This document shows positions 1 through 7,502 of a DNA stretch of 19,072 nucleotides, piece by piece. Made by a program: the position numbers and the translations under genes. The notes under the pieces are model-generated. The model made no database searches. It was not told where the DNA came from and saw only the letters and a list, made by a program, of their open reading frames with translations. Each line of letters starts with the position of its first letter. The stretch's first letter is position 1. The stretch is from Desulfuromusa sp. Its GTDB lineage: Bacteria; Desulfobacterota; Desulfuromonadia; Desulfuromonadales; Geopsychrobacteraceae. The stretch lies in contig JAKIUD010000062.1 of NCBI GenBank assembly GCA_021647765.1, forward strand, positions 1 through 19,072, given 5' to 3'.

Positions 1-35
1 TTTGCCAAGTCTAAACCGATAGTGGTAATCTTCAT
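1..35 (-). CDS. IS110-family transposase, N-terminal fragment (cut by window edge)
   Basis: Only the first 11 codons are in the window. Read on the minus strand from the ATG at 35 they give MKITTIGLDLA, which matches the usual start of IS110/IS1111-family transposases, where the Asp begins the RuvC-like DEDD catalytic domain. A good ribosome binding site (GGAG within CGAGGAGACCACC) lies just upstream at about 36-50. The family moves by a DEDD/serine recombinase guided, in characterised members, by a bridge RNA made from one noncoding end of the element. The gene reads away from ybeY, so the element was inserted immediately behind the ybeY stop codon. The rest of the protein, and whether it is intact, cannot be seen. 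The family call is fairly sure given how characteristic these residues are; the subgroup is not determined. Confidence 0.7.
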   Translation of the reverse strand, partial: MKITTIGLDLA

Positions 36-141
36 GGTGGTCTCCTCTCGTTTCTGTTGATGGAATGATTGATTACCATCATGGCGCATTGACGCCGATG
101 AGTGAAGCGGGGGAGACCATCTCATCGTATTTGCTGAATAG
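36..141 (-). mobile_element. Noncoding left end of the IS110-type element, structured
   Basis: This is the 106 nt between the transposase start codon and the ybeY stop codon. It contains an exact 8-bp inverted repeat, TGGTCTCC at 38-45 and GGAGACCA at 112-119. Nested inside is a second hairpin: TCATGGCG (79-86) pairs with CGCC-G-ATGA (93-101) around a 6-nt loop with one bulged G. IS110-group elements carry a structured bridge-RNA region upstream of the transposase and IS1111-group elements have subterminal inverted repeats. Either could explain the structure. The exact element boundary cannot be set without a second copy; somewhere between 119 and 141 is likely. Confidence 0.4.
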
Positions 142-606
142 TTACTCATTCACTTCAAGTGGAAATTCTCGAACTAATAAATCAAATATTTCAGATTCTC
201 TTGCTTCCATTCGCTCGGCATCCTGAGCAGTTCCACGTTCATGATCATAGCCTAACAAGTGGAGGACACCATGTACCAGTAAAAACCACAGTTCATGCTC
301 AAATGGGATACCTGCAGCGGCAGCATCAGCGGCAGCCCGTTCTGCCGAAATAACCACATCACCAAGCACCAACGGCAGTAAACCAGCCCCCTCGCCTTCT
401 TGCATAGCAAAAGAAATCACATTTGTCGGCCGATCACGTTGCAAATATGCGCGGTTAATTTCCTGAATCCCTGCATCATCAAGAATCAGGATCGATAGCT
501 CTGCCTCAGGATATCCCGAGACGCTTAAGATCCTCCGGGCTATCTTCCGCAACGGTCGCTTCAGAATCTTGTATTGGTGCTGACGATTTTCTATCTGGAT
601 TCGCAC
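142..606 (-). CDS. ybeY: Endoribonuclease YbeY (rRNA maturation factor)
   Basis: This 154-residue protein is of usual length for YbeY, a single-strand-specific, zinc-dependent endoribonuclease involved in 16S rRNA 3'-end maturation and ribosome quality control in the cytoplasm. The metal-binding signature HGVLHLLGYDHE (residues 112-123) supplies the three histidines, and the conserved RPTNVISF segment is at 59-66. The chosen ATG at 606 gives the family-typical opening (MRIQIENRQ), so the gene begins inside the 3' end of the upstream 7TM-HD gene, overlapping it by 101 nt in another frame. That overlap implies translation coupled to the upstream gene. PhoH-like protein, 7TM-HD protein and YbeY are commonly neighbours in this order. 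An IS110-type element starts right after the stop codon and may separate ybeY from its former downstream partners. Confidence is high. Confidence 0.95.
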   Translation of the reverse strand: MRIQIENRQHQYKILKRPLRKIARRILSVSGYPEAELSILILDDAGIQEINRAYLQRDRPTNVISFAMQEGEGAGLLPLVLGDVVISAERAAADAAAAGIPFEHELWFLLVHGVLHLLGYDHERGTAQDAERMEARESEIFDLLVREFPLEVNE

Positions 607-2917
607 GTTTAACTTTTACCTTTTCTTTGCCTGGAGCTTTTTCAACATTATCGACCTTCTCCCGCACAATATGCACGGGTTCTGGATATTCAACTCGATG
701 GTGGAAGGATCCAGACAGAATCCGGTTAAAGCTCTTGGCAATCGAGTTTAAATCTTTCAGGGTCAAATCACACTCATTCAACTGCCCATCAATAAAAATA
801 TTGTTGATCAGTTTCTGGACCATCCCCTGAATCCGTGCTGGAGTTGGATCCGACAAGGTTCGGCTGGCGGCCTCAACCGCATCAGCCAGTAAAATCAATG
901 CCGCTTCACGAGTCTGCGGTTTCGGTCCATGATAGCGATAATCGCGTTCATCAACCTGCTGCATTTCTGGATCTGCCTGACTTTTTGCCCGGTCATAAAA
1001 AAACTTGATCAGAGTTGTCCCTTGATGTTGCTGAATAATATCAATTAGTTCCGCACCCAATTTATGCTCGCGAGCCAATTCTACCCCATCTTTAACATGA
1101 GATGTAAGAATCAGGGCACTCATCGATGGAGCCAATTTATCATGTTTGTTACGCTGTCCCCCCGAATTTTCAATAAAGTAGAGGGGCTTTTTAATTTTTC
1201 CAATATCGTGATAGTAAGCAGCGACCCGGGTCAACAGTGGATTGGCGTGAATAGCCTCAGCCGCAGCTTCGGCCAGGTTCCCGACCAGAATAGAATGGTG
1301 ATAGGTTCCAGGAGCCTCAATCATCAATTGCCGTAAAATCGGCGCATTCATGTTTGCCAGCTCCAGCAATTTAATATCGGTCGTGTACTTGAAAAATGAT
1401 TCTACCAGCGGAACCGTTCCGTTAACAATAACTGCGCTGGACAACCCGCCAAAGAAACCAAAGCCAAGTTTCCACAGGAGTTGCAGCTCAAAATTGCGGC
1501 CCGTCAAAAAATGGAAACCAATAAGCAGAGCCATATTTGCCAGCCCGATCCAGACACCGGCTCGATAAAGAGTTGTCCGCTTCTGGCAATAACGAACCCC
1601 ATGCGCACCAACCAGACTACCGATCAGCACATAAAGTGTCATCAAAAGACTGTTGCCAAACAATATTCCGACCAACACTGCCCCACAAACAGCAAACAAG
1701 AATGCTGTTTCAGAGTTAAGGACAATGCGTACCAGCATGGCACCTAGCGCAAAAGGAATCGCGTAGAAATAGGCCGATGAGTCAATGTAAGCAAAATTAT
1801 TTCCCATCCCCGCTGCGATAAAAATTGATATTTTTATTAGGATAAACAGAGAAAGAAATACGCTAGCAAGAAATAGTAAATCGCGAGAATCCGGGCGGAA
1901 CTTACTGATATTATGTTGGGCAAAATAAAAACTAACATAGATCAGCAGCAAGGAACAGATGAGTAGGCCTATAGCTGTCTGAATGTTACGAGTATCACGA
2001 CCCGATGTTCGGATTGCTTGCAGTTTGAGAATTTGATCGGCACTCACCCGCTCCCCTTCCCGAACCACCATCTCCCCTTTTTTTACCTGAAACAAAACTG
2101 GGGCAATCTGCGCTCGTGCATCGAGACGTCCCTGCTCAGTTTTCTGCTGATCAAAATTCAAATTAGGGCGCAATTGTTGCTGCACCAACTTCAGCAATGT
2201 CTGTTGCTGAATTGAAGTTATTCCAGGAATCAATGCCAGCTGAGATTTAGCCTGGAGCAGAGCATCATTCAAACCAACGGTTTGAGCAAATCGTTGTGGC
2301 TCTAATTCTTTTCCGCTACTGCGTTCAACGACGACAAGACCCCGATCTCGATCAGCAGCAAAAGTTTGCAAATTAGCCACAATTGGCTGATTAAAGACCG
2401 GTGTCAACAGATTTTCAATTAAAGCTGCAATATCTTGATCAAGAGATAAATTAAGTAGCGGCTGAAACTCCTCAGTCGTTAGCGGGACACCAAAATCTGC
2501 CTGTAATTGCAGTAAAAAATCTTTTGCTTTTAAACTTTCAATATCATTCTGATGTTCCAGCAATAATCCCAGCCCTTGACGAATCCGTTCGATTGCCTGA
2601 GTGCCGGAAGTTGTGTCCAGAGCATAAATAACCGGGGCAGCATTTTCCGCTTCATCACGTTTTGCCTGGGTCAGCGGAATATCTTCCGCCAACAGATCAC
2701 GTGGTGATTTAATATCCCGGGTAGCAATATCTCCCGGAGCATAATAACCGGGGATCAACCCCCCTTTTGGCACAATGATCAGAGTCAAAAGAACAGCAAC
2801 CAGCACAAGTAACCACCCCCCCAAACGGGGTTGACTCCGATTACGCAAGCCCTGAACCCCACCGCTATTGGTCGCGTGATAACCCTGCAACGATTTATCT
2901 TTTTCTTCTTTGATCAT
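506..2917 (-). CDS. pgpH: 7TM-HD family phosphohydrolase (PgpH-like, HDIG domain)
   Basis: An 803-residue membrane phosphohydrolase. In order: a cytoplasmic N-terminus, a membrane anchor (about 35-50), a long extracytoplasmic 7TMR-HDED-type region (about 55-305), a cluster of hydrophobic helices (about 311-505), and a cytoplasmic HD domain (about 535-745). Active-site residues visible are HH at 540-541, YHDIGK at 569-574 and HQG at 631-633. The last 50 residues are a charged, low-complexity tail. The family member PgpH of Listeria hydrolyses cyclic-di-AMP, which is the most likely activity here; direct evidence for this lineage is lacking. The gene lies between the PhoH-like gene (44 nt upstream) and ybeY (101-nt overlap, encoded by the variable tail). 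The start ATG at 2917 precedes a polar segment and then the anchor. Family confidence is high, exact substrate moderate. Confidence 0.9.
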   Translation of the reverse strand: MIKEEKDKSLQGYHATNSGGVQGLRNRSQPRLGGWLLVLVAVLLTLIIVPKGGLIPGYYAPGDIATRDIKSPRDLLAEDIPLTQAKRDEAENAAPVIYALDTTSGTQAIERIRQGLGLLLEHQNDIESLKAKDFLLQLQADFGVPLTTEEFQPLLNLSLDQDIAALIENLLTPVFNQPIVANLQTFAADRDRGLVVVERSSGKELEPQRFAQTVGLNDALLQAKSQLALIPGITSIQQQTLLKLVQQQLRPNLNFDQQKTEQGRLDARAQIAPVLFQVKKGEMVVREGERVSADQILKLQAIRTSGRDTRNIQTAIGLLICSLLLIYVSFYFAQHNISKFRPDSRDLLFLASVFLSLFILIKISIFIAAGMGNNFAYIDSSAYFYAIPFALGAMLVRIVLNSETAFLFAVCGAVLVGILFGNSLLMTLYVLIGSLVGAHGVRYCQKRTTLYRAGVWIGLANMALLIGFHFLTGRNFELQLLWKLGFGFFGGLSSAVIVNGTVPLVESFFKYTTDIKLLELANMNAPILRQLMIEAPGTYHHSILVGNLAEAAAEAIHANPLLTRVAAYYHDIGKIKKPLYFIENSGGQRNKHDKLAPSMSALILTSHVKDGVELAREHKLGAELIDIIQQHQGTTLIKFFYDRAKSQADPEMQQVDERDYRYHGPKPQTREAALILLADAVEAASRTLSDPTPARIQGMVQKLINNIFIDGQLNECDLTLKDLNSIAKSFNRILSGSFHHRVEYPEPVHIVREKVDNVEKAPGKEKVKVKRANPDRKSSAPIQDSEATVAEDSPEDLKRLGIS

Positions 2918-2961
2918 AGTACCTCAAAAATACTAAAAATTAGCTGGCTGCGTTCATCAAC

Positions 2962-3924
2962 TTAAATATTCTGGCGATCAGCCCGCTGATATGCCTGCAC
3001 AATAGCCTGAACAATAGGATGACGGACGACATCTACGTCACTGAAGTGGGTAAAAGAAATTCCAGCAACATCACTCAGCACTTCTATCGCATGCAACAAT
3101 CCAGACTGTCGATCATGCGGCAGATCGGTTTGGGTCACATCACCGGTAATAACAGCTCTACTCCCGAACCCTAGACGAGTCAGAAACATTTTCATCTGTT
3201 CAGTTGTCGTGTTTTGCGCTTCATCTAAAATAACAAAAGCATCATTCAAAGTTCTGCCACGCATAAAAGCTAATGGTGCAACCTCGACAACACCCGTTTC
3301 CAGGAGTTCCTGACCTTTTTCCAGACTAAGCATGTCGTAAAGAGCATCATAAAGTGGTCGCAAGTACGGGTTCACCTTTTCAGTCAGATCTCCAGGGAGA
3401 AATCCAAGTTTCTCACCTGCTTCAACTGCTGGACGAACCAAGATAATACGGCTGACTTCCTTGCGCATCAATGCCGCAACTCCCATTGCCATTGCCAGAT
3501 AAGTCTTGCCAGTTCCAGCCGGACCAATACCAAAAACGACGTGATTTTCCCGAATATTGTCAATATAGCTTTTTTGCGCCAGACTCTTGGGGGCAATCAT
3601 CTTGTTGCGAGTCGAAATAAAAACCGTATCGCAAAAGATATCTTTTAAAGATGTGGTTGAATCAGAGGAAAGAATCCGGACTGCATAATCGATATCAGGA
3701 GGATAAATCGGCATATCTTCCTGCATTAAGAGACACAGCTCCTCAAGCAGGCGATAACCAACATGAACTTGAGCGGGTTCACCAGACAGATGGATGGTGG
3801 TTCCCTGGCTACCAAGGCGGATGCCAAGCCTTTTTTCTATCAGTTTAAGATGCTTGTTCTGCTGGCCAAATAGTTGAGCAGCCAGAGCCGCATCACCAAC
3901 ATCAAAATGTTTGCTGGGGCTCAT
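2962..3924 (-). CDS. ybeZ: PhoH-like ATPase (YbeZ type)
   Basis: A 320-residue cytoplasmic P-loop ATPase of the PhoH/YbeZ family. Walker A is GPAGTGKT at 134-141, Walker B is VILDEAQ at 231-237, and the downstream GDVTQTDLP motif (261-269) is typical. An N-terminal KH-like RNA-binding region precedes the ATPase core, as in YbeZ. YbeZ proteins are tied to YbeY in rRNA processing, and ybeY is two genes downstream in the same operon, which supports a role in RNA metabolism rather than phosphate starvation alone. The gene is first in the operon and a candidate sigma-70-type promoter sits about 42-70 nt upstream. No strong ribosome binding site is visible before the ATG at 3924, so the exact start is slightly uncertain. 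Confidence 0.93.
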   Translation of the reverse strand: MSPSKHFDVGDAALAAQLFGQQNKHLKLIEKRLGIRLGSQGTTIHLSGEPAQVHVGYRLLEELCLLMQEDMPIYPPDIDYAVRILSSDSTTSLKDIFCDTVFISTRNKMIAPKSLAQKSYIDNIRENHVVFGIGPAGTGKTYLAMAMGVAALMRKEVSRIILVRPAVEAGEKLGFLPGDLTEKVNPYLRPLYDALYDMLSLEKGQELLETGVVEVAPLAFMRGRTLNDAFVILDEAQNTTTEQMKMFLTRLGFGSRAVITGDVTQTDLPHDRQSGLLHAIEVLSDVAGISFTHFSDVDVVRHPIVQAIVQAYQRADRQNI

Positions 3925-3965
3925 ACGCAGATATTCGCTGAAATTTTATTATCTTCACGGCGCGA

Positions 3966-3994
3966 AATTTAACACCAAACTGGGACAATTGCAA
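3966..3994 (-). promoter_or_regulatory. Candidate sigma-70-type promoter of the phoH-pgpH-ybeY operon
   Basis: On the minus strand TTGCAA (-35, plus positions 3989-3994) is followed after 17 nt by TAAATT (-10, plus positions 3966-3971). The spacing is ideal and the hexamers are moderate matches. It lies about 42 nt upstream of the phoH-like start in the 172-nt gap between divergent transcription units. This is prediction from sequence only. Confidence 0.35.
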
Positions 3995-4096
3995 CACAGG
4001 GCTCCCCTCTTTATCCTTTCTCAGCCACCAAAAAATCACCAAAACCTGTTATACTCGGTCAATATTTGACATTTCGAACCGACTTACGGGGGATAT

Positions 4097-6277
4097 GTGG
4101 ATCAAAAATTGACAGATAACTCGGCTCCGGATCTGGATAAACCGCTACTAACAGCCTTTTTGCAGCAACTGAATATAGCCCGGCGAAAGTTGTCGCTCTA
4201 TCCTCCGGAACATCCACAAATTGTAACCAGTGTTAACAGCACTCTGGATATTCTGCAGGAGTTATTTCTCTCTGCACCGGTTATCACTCTAGGTATTGCC
4301 CCTGATGCCCTCTATTTTGAACAACTTTGGCTCGATAAGGAGGAGCCGACCAATCAGGAATTCGCTAAATATTTCTCTGGACTTGGGATCGTATCAATCA
4401 GTTTCCACAGCGGCTTGAAAGATGCGGAATTGATCCGTTTCAACCAATTGCTCCGTTCCGATCGAAATAGCATAGAATCTTTTGGCGGATTTGAAAAGCT
4501 CCTTGAACAACAACAGATTCACCATATTTCAGTCATTCCAATTGACTATGACGCCTTCCAGGCCAATCCTGATTTCTCCGAAAAAAAAATTTCAAAAAGA
4601 GACCAATTATGGGAAAGCTTTCTCCGTGGAATGCACAACGGTAACCTTGATTTTGGGGATTCTGTATCCTCTCATGAGTTGAATACTATTGCTGAGATAT
4701 TCAATCAAAGACTCGTTGGCAACCAGACTGAGCGACAACAATCGTCCCAATCCATCGGTCGATTTATTGAAAACAGTATCCAACAAACTCAGGAGTCACA
4801 AGCACAAACAAAAAATGACAAACATCTTGTTTCACTGCTTGAGCAATTATCCCCCACTGCACAGCAGGAATTTCTCAATAGTGCTTTTCATGCCCTCGAA
4901 CGTCATCGCGATGCCGCTCCTGATATTCTGCAGAAAATCCCTCCTCACCTTTTGCAGAACGCGATTGCTGGAAAAAATCGGCAGGAGCTTAATCTATCTT
5001 CGCGGTTGTTTGGTTTGATCAATAATCTGGCAAATTCACAAAACTCGACATATCATCACAATATTAAGTCAAAGGCCGCTCCCCTTTCAGAAGATATGGT
5101 ACGGGCGCGTCTTGACGTCTTGTTTAGTGAGGAAAAACAGGATCTGTATATGCCGGATAACTATCAGGCGGCAATGTATAATATCCTCGGTGACAACGTT
5201 GTCGGTAGTATTCCTGATGAAGAAAAGGAGAAACTAAAAGCTCAAATTGAAACCCAATCGACTGAACAAAATTGTGCCGCAATCATTTTTGAAATACTGC
5301 ACAAACAATGTGATCCTGAGCAGGAAGAATCAATCCAACAAAATCTCCTTGAGTTGTCCCGCTATTTTTTGGATATAGGTGACTTTGTCAATCTGCGTGC
5401 AATCCACTTAAATTGGGCCAAGTACCTGTATGATGGCAATTCTTCCGCGAGTATCTTCAACGAGAAAGTATTATCCAGCCACGCCCAACCCACTTTTATG
5501 TCAGAAGTTCTGGATGGGATTGATCTTTGGGGGGAGGAAAAGCATCAGGAAATAGTCGAGTATATTATTGCTGTCGGGGAGCCCTATTGTGAACTGGTGA
5601 TCGAATATTTAGGGCTCGCTCCAAAATGGTCTGAACGACAACTGTGGATGAAGATCCTTGAAGGAATTGGCGGAGATGCTCAGCAGATGATCGTGCGATT
5701 CCTCAAGGATGAACGCTGGTATCTGGTGCGTAACCTTTTGATTATTCTAGGAAAAGATCTGGATCCCAATAGCATCAAAATCATCCATCAGCTCATCGGG
5801 CATCCACACCCGAAGGTGCGTCTTGAAGTACTGCGAAACCTGTTTTACTGTAATCCAGCGACGGCAAATCGACAGCTCCTCAAAGAGTTAAAAAATGAAG
5901 ATCCTGAAGCACGTCTTTCGGCCATACAAATTGCGGATCTCAGTCGAGACCCGACAGTCCTCTCCGTTCTGCATGAAAACCTGGGGAATGACCCAACAAA
6001 TGACACTGAGCTGGAATTCAAAAAACAAATAGTCAAGGCTCTGACCCGGATCGGCAATAAAGAGAGTCTGCCAATTCTGCGTCGCATCCTCCAGAAGCAG
6101 GGGTTACTTGTTTCACACCGGATCAAGCAACTGCAAACAGAAATCTTCCAGAATCTGGCGTTATTCCCTGGTACCTCGACAGAAAAGCTACTCAATGAAT
6201 TTACAAAGGGGAAACACAAACAACTTGCCAAGCTGGCAATCCAACAGCGCCAGGACTTTGCCCGGAGGGGAAAATGA
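4097..6277 (+). CDS. HEAT-repeat-like protein with a Y-x-PEH N-terminal domain, function unknown
   Basis: A 726-residue protein without signal peptide or membrane helix, hence cytoplasmic. The start is GTG at 4097, preceded by a purine-rich GGGGGA; the overlapping ATG at 4095 hits a stop after five codons. Residues about 17-150 form a domain that resembles the N-terminus of the next gene product (LYPPEHPQI at 34-42 here, LYHPEHRQV there). The middle (about 160-480) is helical and unrecognised. Residues about 490-715 look like HEAT-type helical repeats (for example HPHPKVRLEVLRNLF at 569-583, EDPEARLSAI at 601-610), a scaffold for binding protein partners. The stop codon overlaps the next start (ATGA), so the two proteins are probably made together in similar amounts. 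An adaptor or regulatory partner of the HD-GYP protein is the natural guess, but nothing in the sequence proves it. Confidence 0.85.
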   Translation: MDQKLTDNSAPDLDKPLLTAFLQQLNIARRKLSLYPPEHPQIVTSVNSTLDILQELFLSAPVITLGIAPDALYFEQLWLDKEEPTNQEFAKYFSGLGIVSISFHSGLKDAELIRFNQLLRSDRNSIESFGGFEKLLEQQQIHHISVIPIDYDAFQANPDFSEKKISKRDQLWESFLRGMHNGNLDFGDSVSSHELNTIAEIFNQRLVGNQTERQQSSQSIGRFIENSIQQTQESQAQTKNDKHLVSLLEQLSPTAQQEFLNSAFHALERHRDAAPDILQKIPPHLLQNAIAGKNRQELNLSSRLFGLINNLANSQNSTYHHNIKSKAAPLSEDMVRARLDVLFSEEKQDLYMPDNYQAAMYNILGDNVVGSIPDEEKEKLKAQIETQSTEQNCAAIIFEILHKQCDPEQEESIQQNLLELSRYFLDIGDFVNLRAIHLNWAKYLYDGNSSASIFNEKVLSSHAQPTFMSEVLDGIDLWGEEKHQEIVEYIIAVGEPYCELVIEYLGLAPKWSERQLWMKILEGIGGDAQQMIVRFLKDERWYLVRNLLIILGKDLDPNSIKIIHQLIGHPHPKVRLEVLRNLFYCNPATANRQLLKELKNEDPEARLSAIQIADLSRDPTVLSVLHENLGNDPTNDTELEFKKQIVKALTRIGNKESLPILRRILQKQGLLVSHRIKQLQTEIFQNLALFPGTSTEKLLNEFTKGKHKQLAKLAIQQRQDFARRGK

Positions 6278-7419
6278 TCAGTCGTCAAGATAACCACATG
6301 CAGAAACTGATCAGACTACTGACCACCGCGGCAGCCAATGCAGCTCTCTACCATCCTGAACACCGCCAGGTTCTTCGCCTGAATAAACAGGCATTAAGTA
6401 CACTCCACCAGCTATTTAACCTGCACAGCGATATCACCCTGAGGGTTATTGAAGAGCAATTGATCTTTACCAACAAGCCCGTTGAAGAAAATCTGGCCGT
6501 CACTCGTTTGATTGAATCTCTGACCCGAAACGGAATCAGTCATTTACAAATTGAGCCCGACGTCTGTGCTGAAGAACTTCTTGCGCTGATCATTATCCTC
6601 AGCAAAACACCGGACAAACAAATAGAGATTAAAGGGAGCCAGAATATCCATTTTGGACAGATTGAAATTCGCTACAAAGATTCTGAATCAACCCATCTGG
6701 ATCTGGCAGATATTGCCGAATATGAAGCTGACCGCTTCATGGATCTCTACCAGAGTGTACGGAATAAACAAAAGCTGGAGATGACGGGAATTATTGACAT
6801 TGTTAATGGTTTTGTCGATGCATTCAACAGTCAAAGTGACTCCTTTATGGCGATCGCGCCACTCCGCTCAATGGATGAATACACCTACACCCATTCAACC
6901 AATATCTGTATGCTCAATCTGGCGCAGGCAAAGGTTCTGGGGATTGAAGGACAGTTGCTCAACGACATTGGGATTGCTGCCATGTTGCACGATGTGGGCA
7001 AGATGTTTATCTCCCCTGATATTCTGAGCAAATCGGGAAAACTGGATGAAGAAGAGTGGCGGATCATGCAACAGCATCCCCGTTTGGGAGCTGAGTATCT
7101 CCTTAATACTCCGGGAGTTCCACGCCTGGCGGTTGTCACGGCATATGAGCACCATATGCGCTATGACAATGCCGGCTACCCAAAAATAGCTCACCCCTGG
7201 CAACAGCATATTTGTTCCCAGATGACAGCAATTTCTGACACATATGACGCGATGCGAACTCACCGTGCCTATGAAGAATCGCTGGAGACCGATCAGATCA
7301 TCTCGATTATGCTGGATCTGGCCGGAAATAAACTTCATCCCCAGCTCACCTACAGCTTTCTGCAAATTCTCAGTGATCTGGATAAAAATACCGACTTCAG
7401 CAACTATACCGCATCATAA
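6274..7419 (+). CDS. HD-GYP domain protein (probable cyclic-di-GMP phosphodiesterase)
   Basis: A 381-residue cytoplasmic protein. Residues about 9-134 form the same type of N-terminal domain as in the upstream HEAT-repeat-like protein. Residues about 190-365 form an HD-GYP domain: HS at 207-208, LHDVGK at 238-243, H268, EHH at 292-294, GYP at 301-303 and DTYDAMRTHRAY at 322-333. All metal-binding positions appear present, so hydrolysis of cyclic-di-GMP is likely. The usual DGxGYP element reads DNAGYP here, a mild departure. No receiver or other recognised sensor domain is fused, so control may come through the N-terminal domain or its HEAT partner. The ATG at 6274 overlaps the previous stop by 4 nt and has a strong GGAGGGG ribosome binding site inside the upstream gene. 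An in-frame ATG at residue 9 is possible but worse supported. Confidence 0.92.
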   Translation: MISRQDNHMQKLIRLLTTAAANAALYHPEHRQVLRLNKQALSTLHQLFNLHSDITLRVIEEQLIFTNKPVEENLAVTRLIESLTRNGISHLQIEPDVCAEELLALIIILSKTPDKQIEIKGSQNIHFGQIEIRYKDSESTHLDLADIAEYEADRFMDLYQSVRNKQKLEMTGIIDIVNGFVDAFNSQSDSFMAIAPLRSMDEYTYTHSTNICMLNLAQAKVLGIEGQLLNDIGIAAMLHDVGKMFISPDILSKSGKLDEEEWRIMQQHPRLGAEYLLNTPGVPRLAVVTAYEHHMRYDNAGYPKIAHPWQQHICSQMTAISDTYDAMRTHRAYEESLETDQIISIMLDLAGNKLHPQLTYSFLQILSDLDKNTDFSNYTAS

Positions 7420-7426
7420 ACAACCC

Positions 7427-7456
7427 TTGCGATAACCCTTACCCCGGTGCTATACA
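7427..7456 (+). promoter_or_regulatory. Candidate sigma-70-type promoter of ettA
   Basis: TTGCGA (7427-7432) is followed after 18 nt by TATACA (7451-7456), in the 83-nt gap before ettA. The hexamers are reasonable matches to the -35 and -10 consensus. No terminator is evident between the HD-GYP stop and this site, so read-through from upstream is also possible. Confidence 0.4.
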
Positions 7457-7502
7457 AGCGCAATTCCGACAGTTTTCTGAATTCAATAAACAAGGATAAA
7501 GC

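Noticed and set aside
4050..4055. TATACT as a -10 element for the HEAT-repeat gene
   Set aside because: The hexamer is good but I find no convincing -35 at 16-18 nt, so I did not list it as a promoter.
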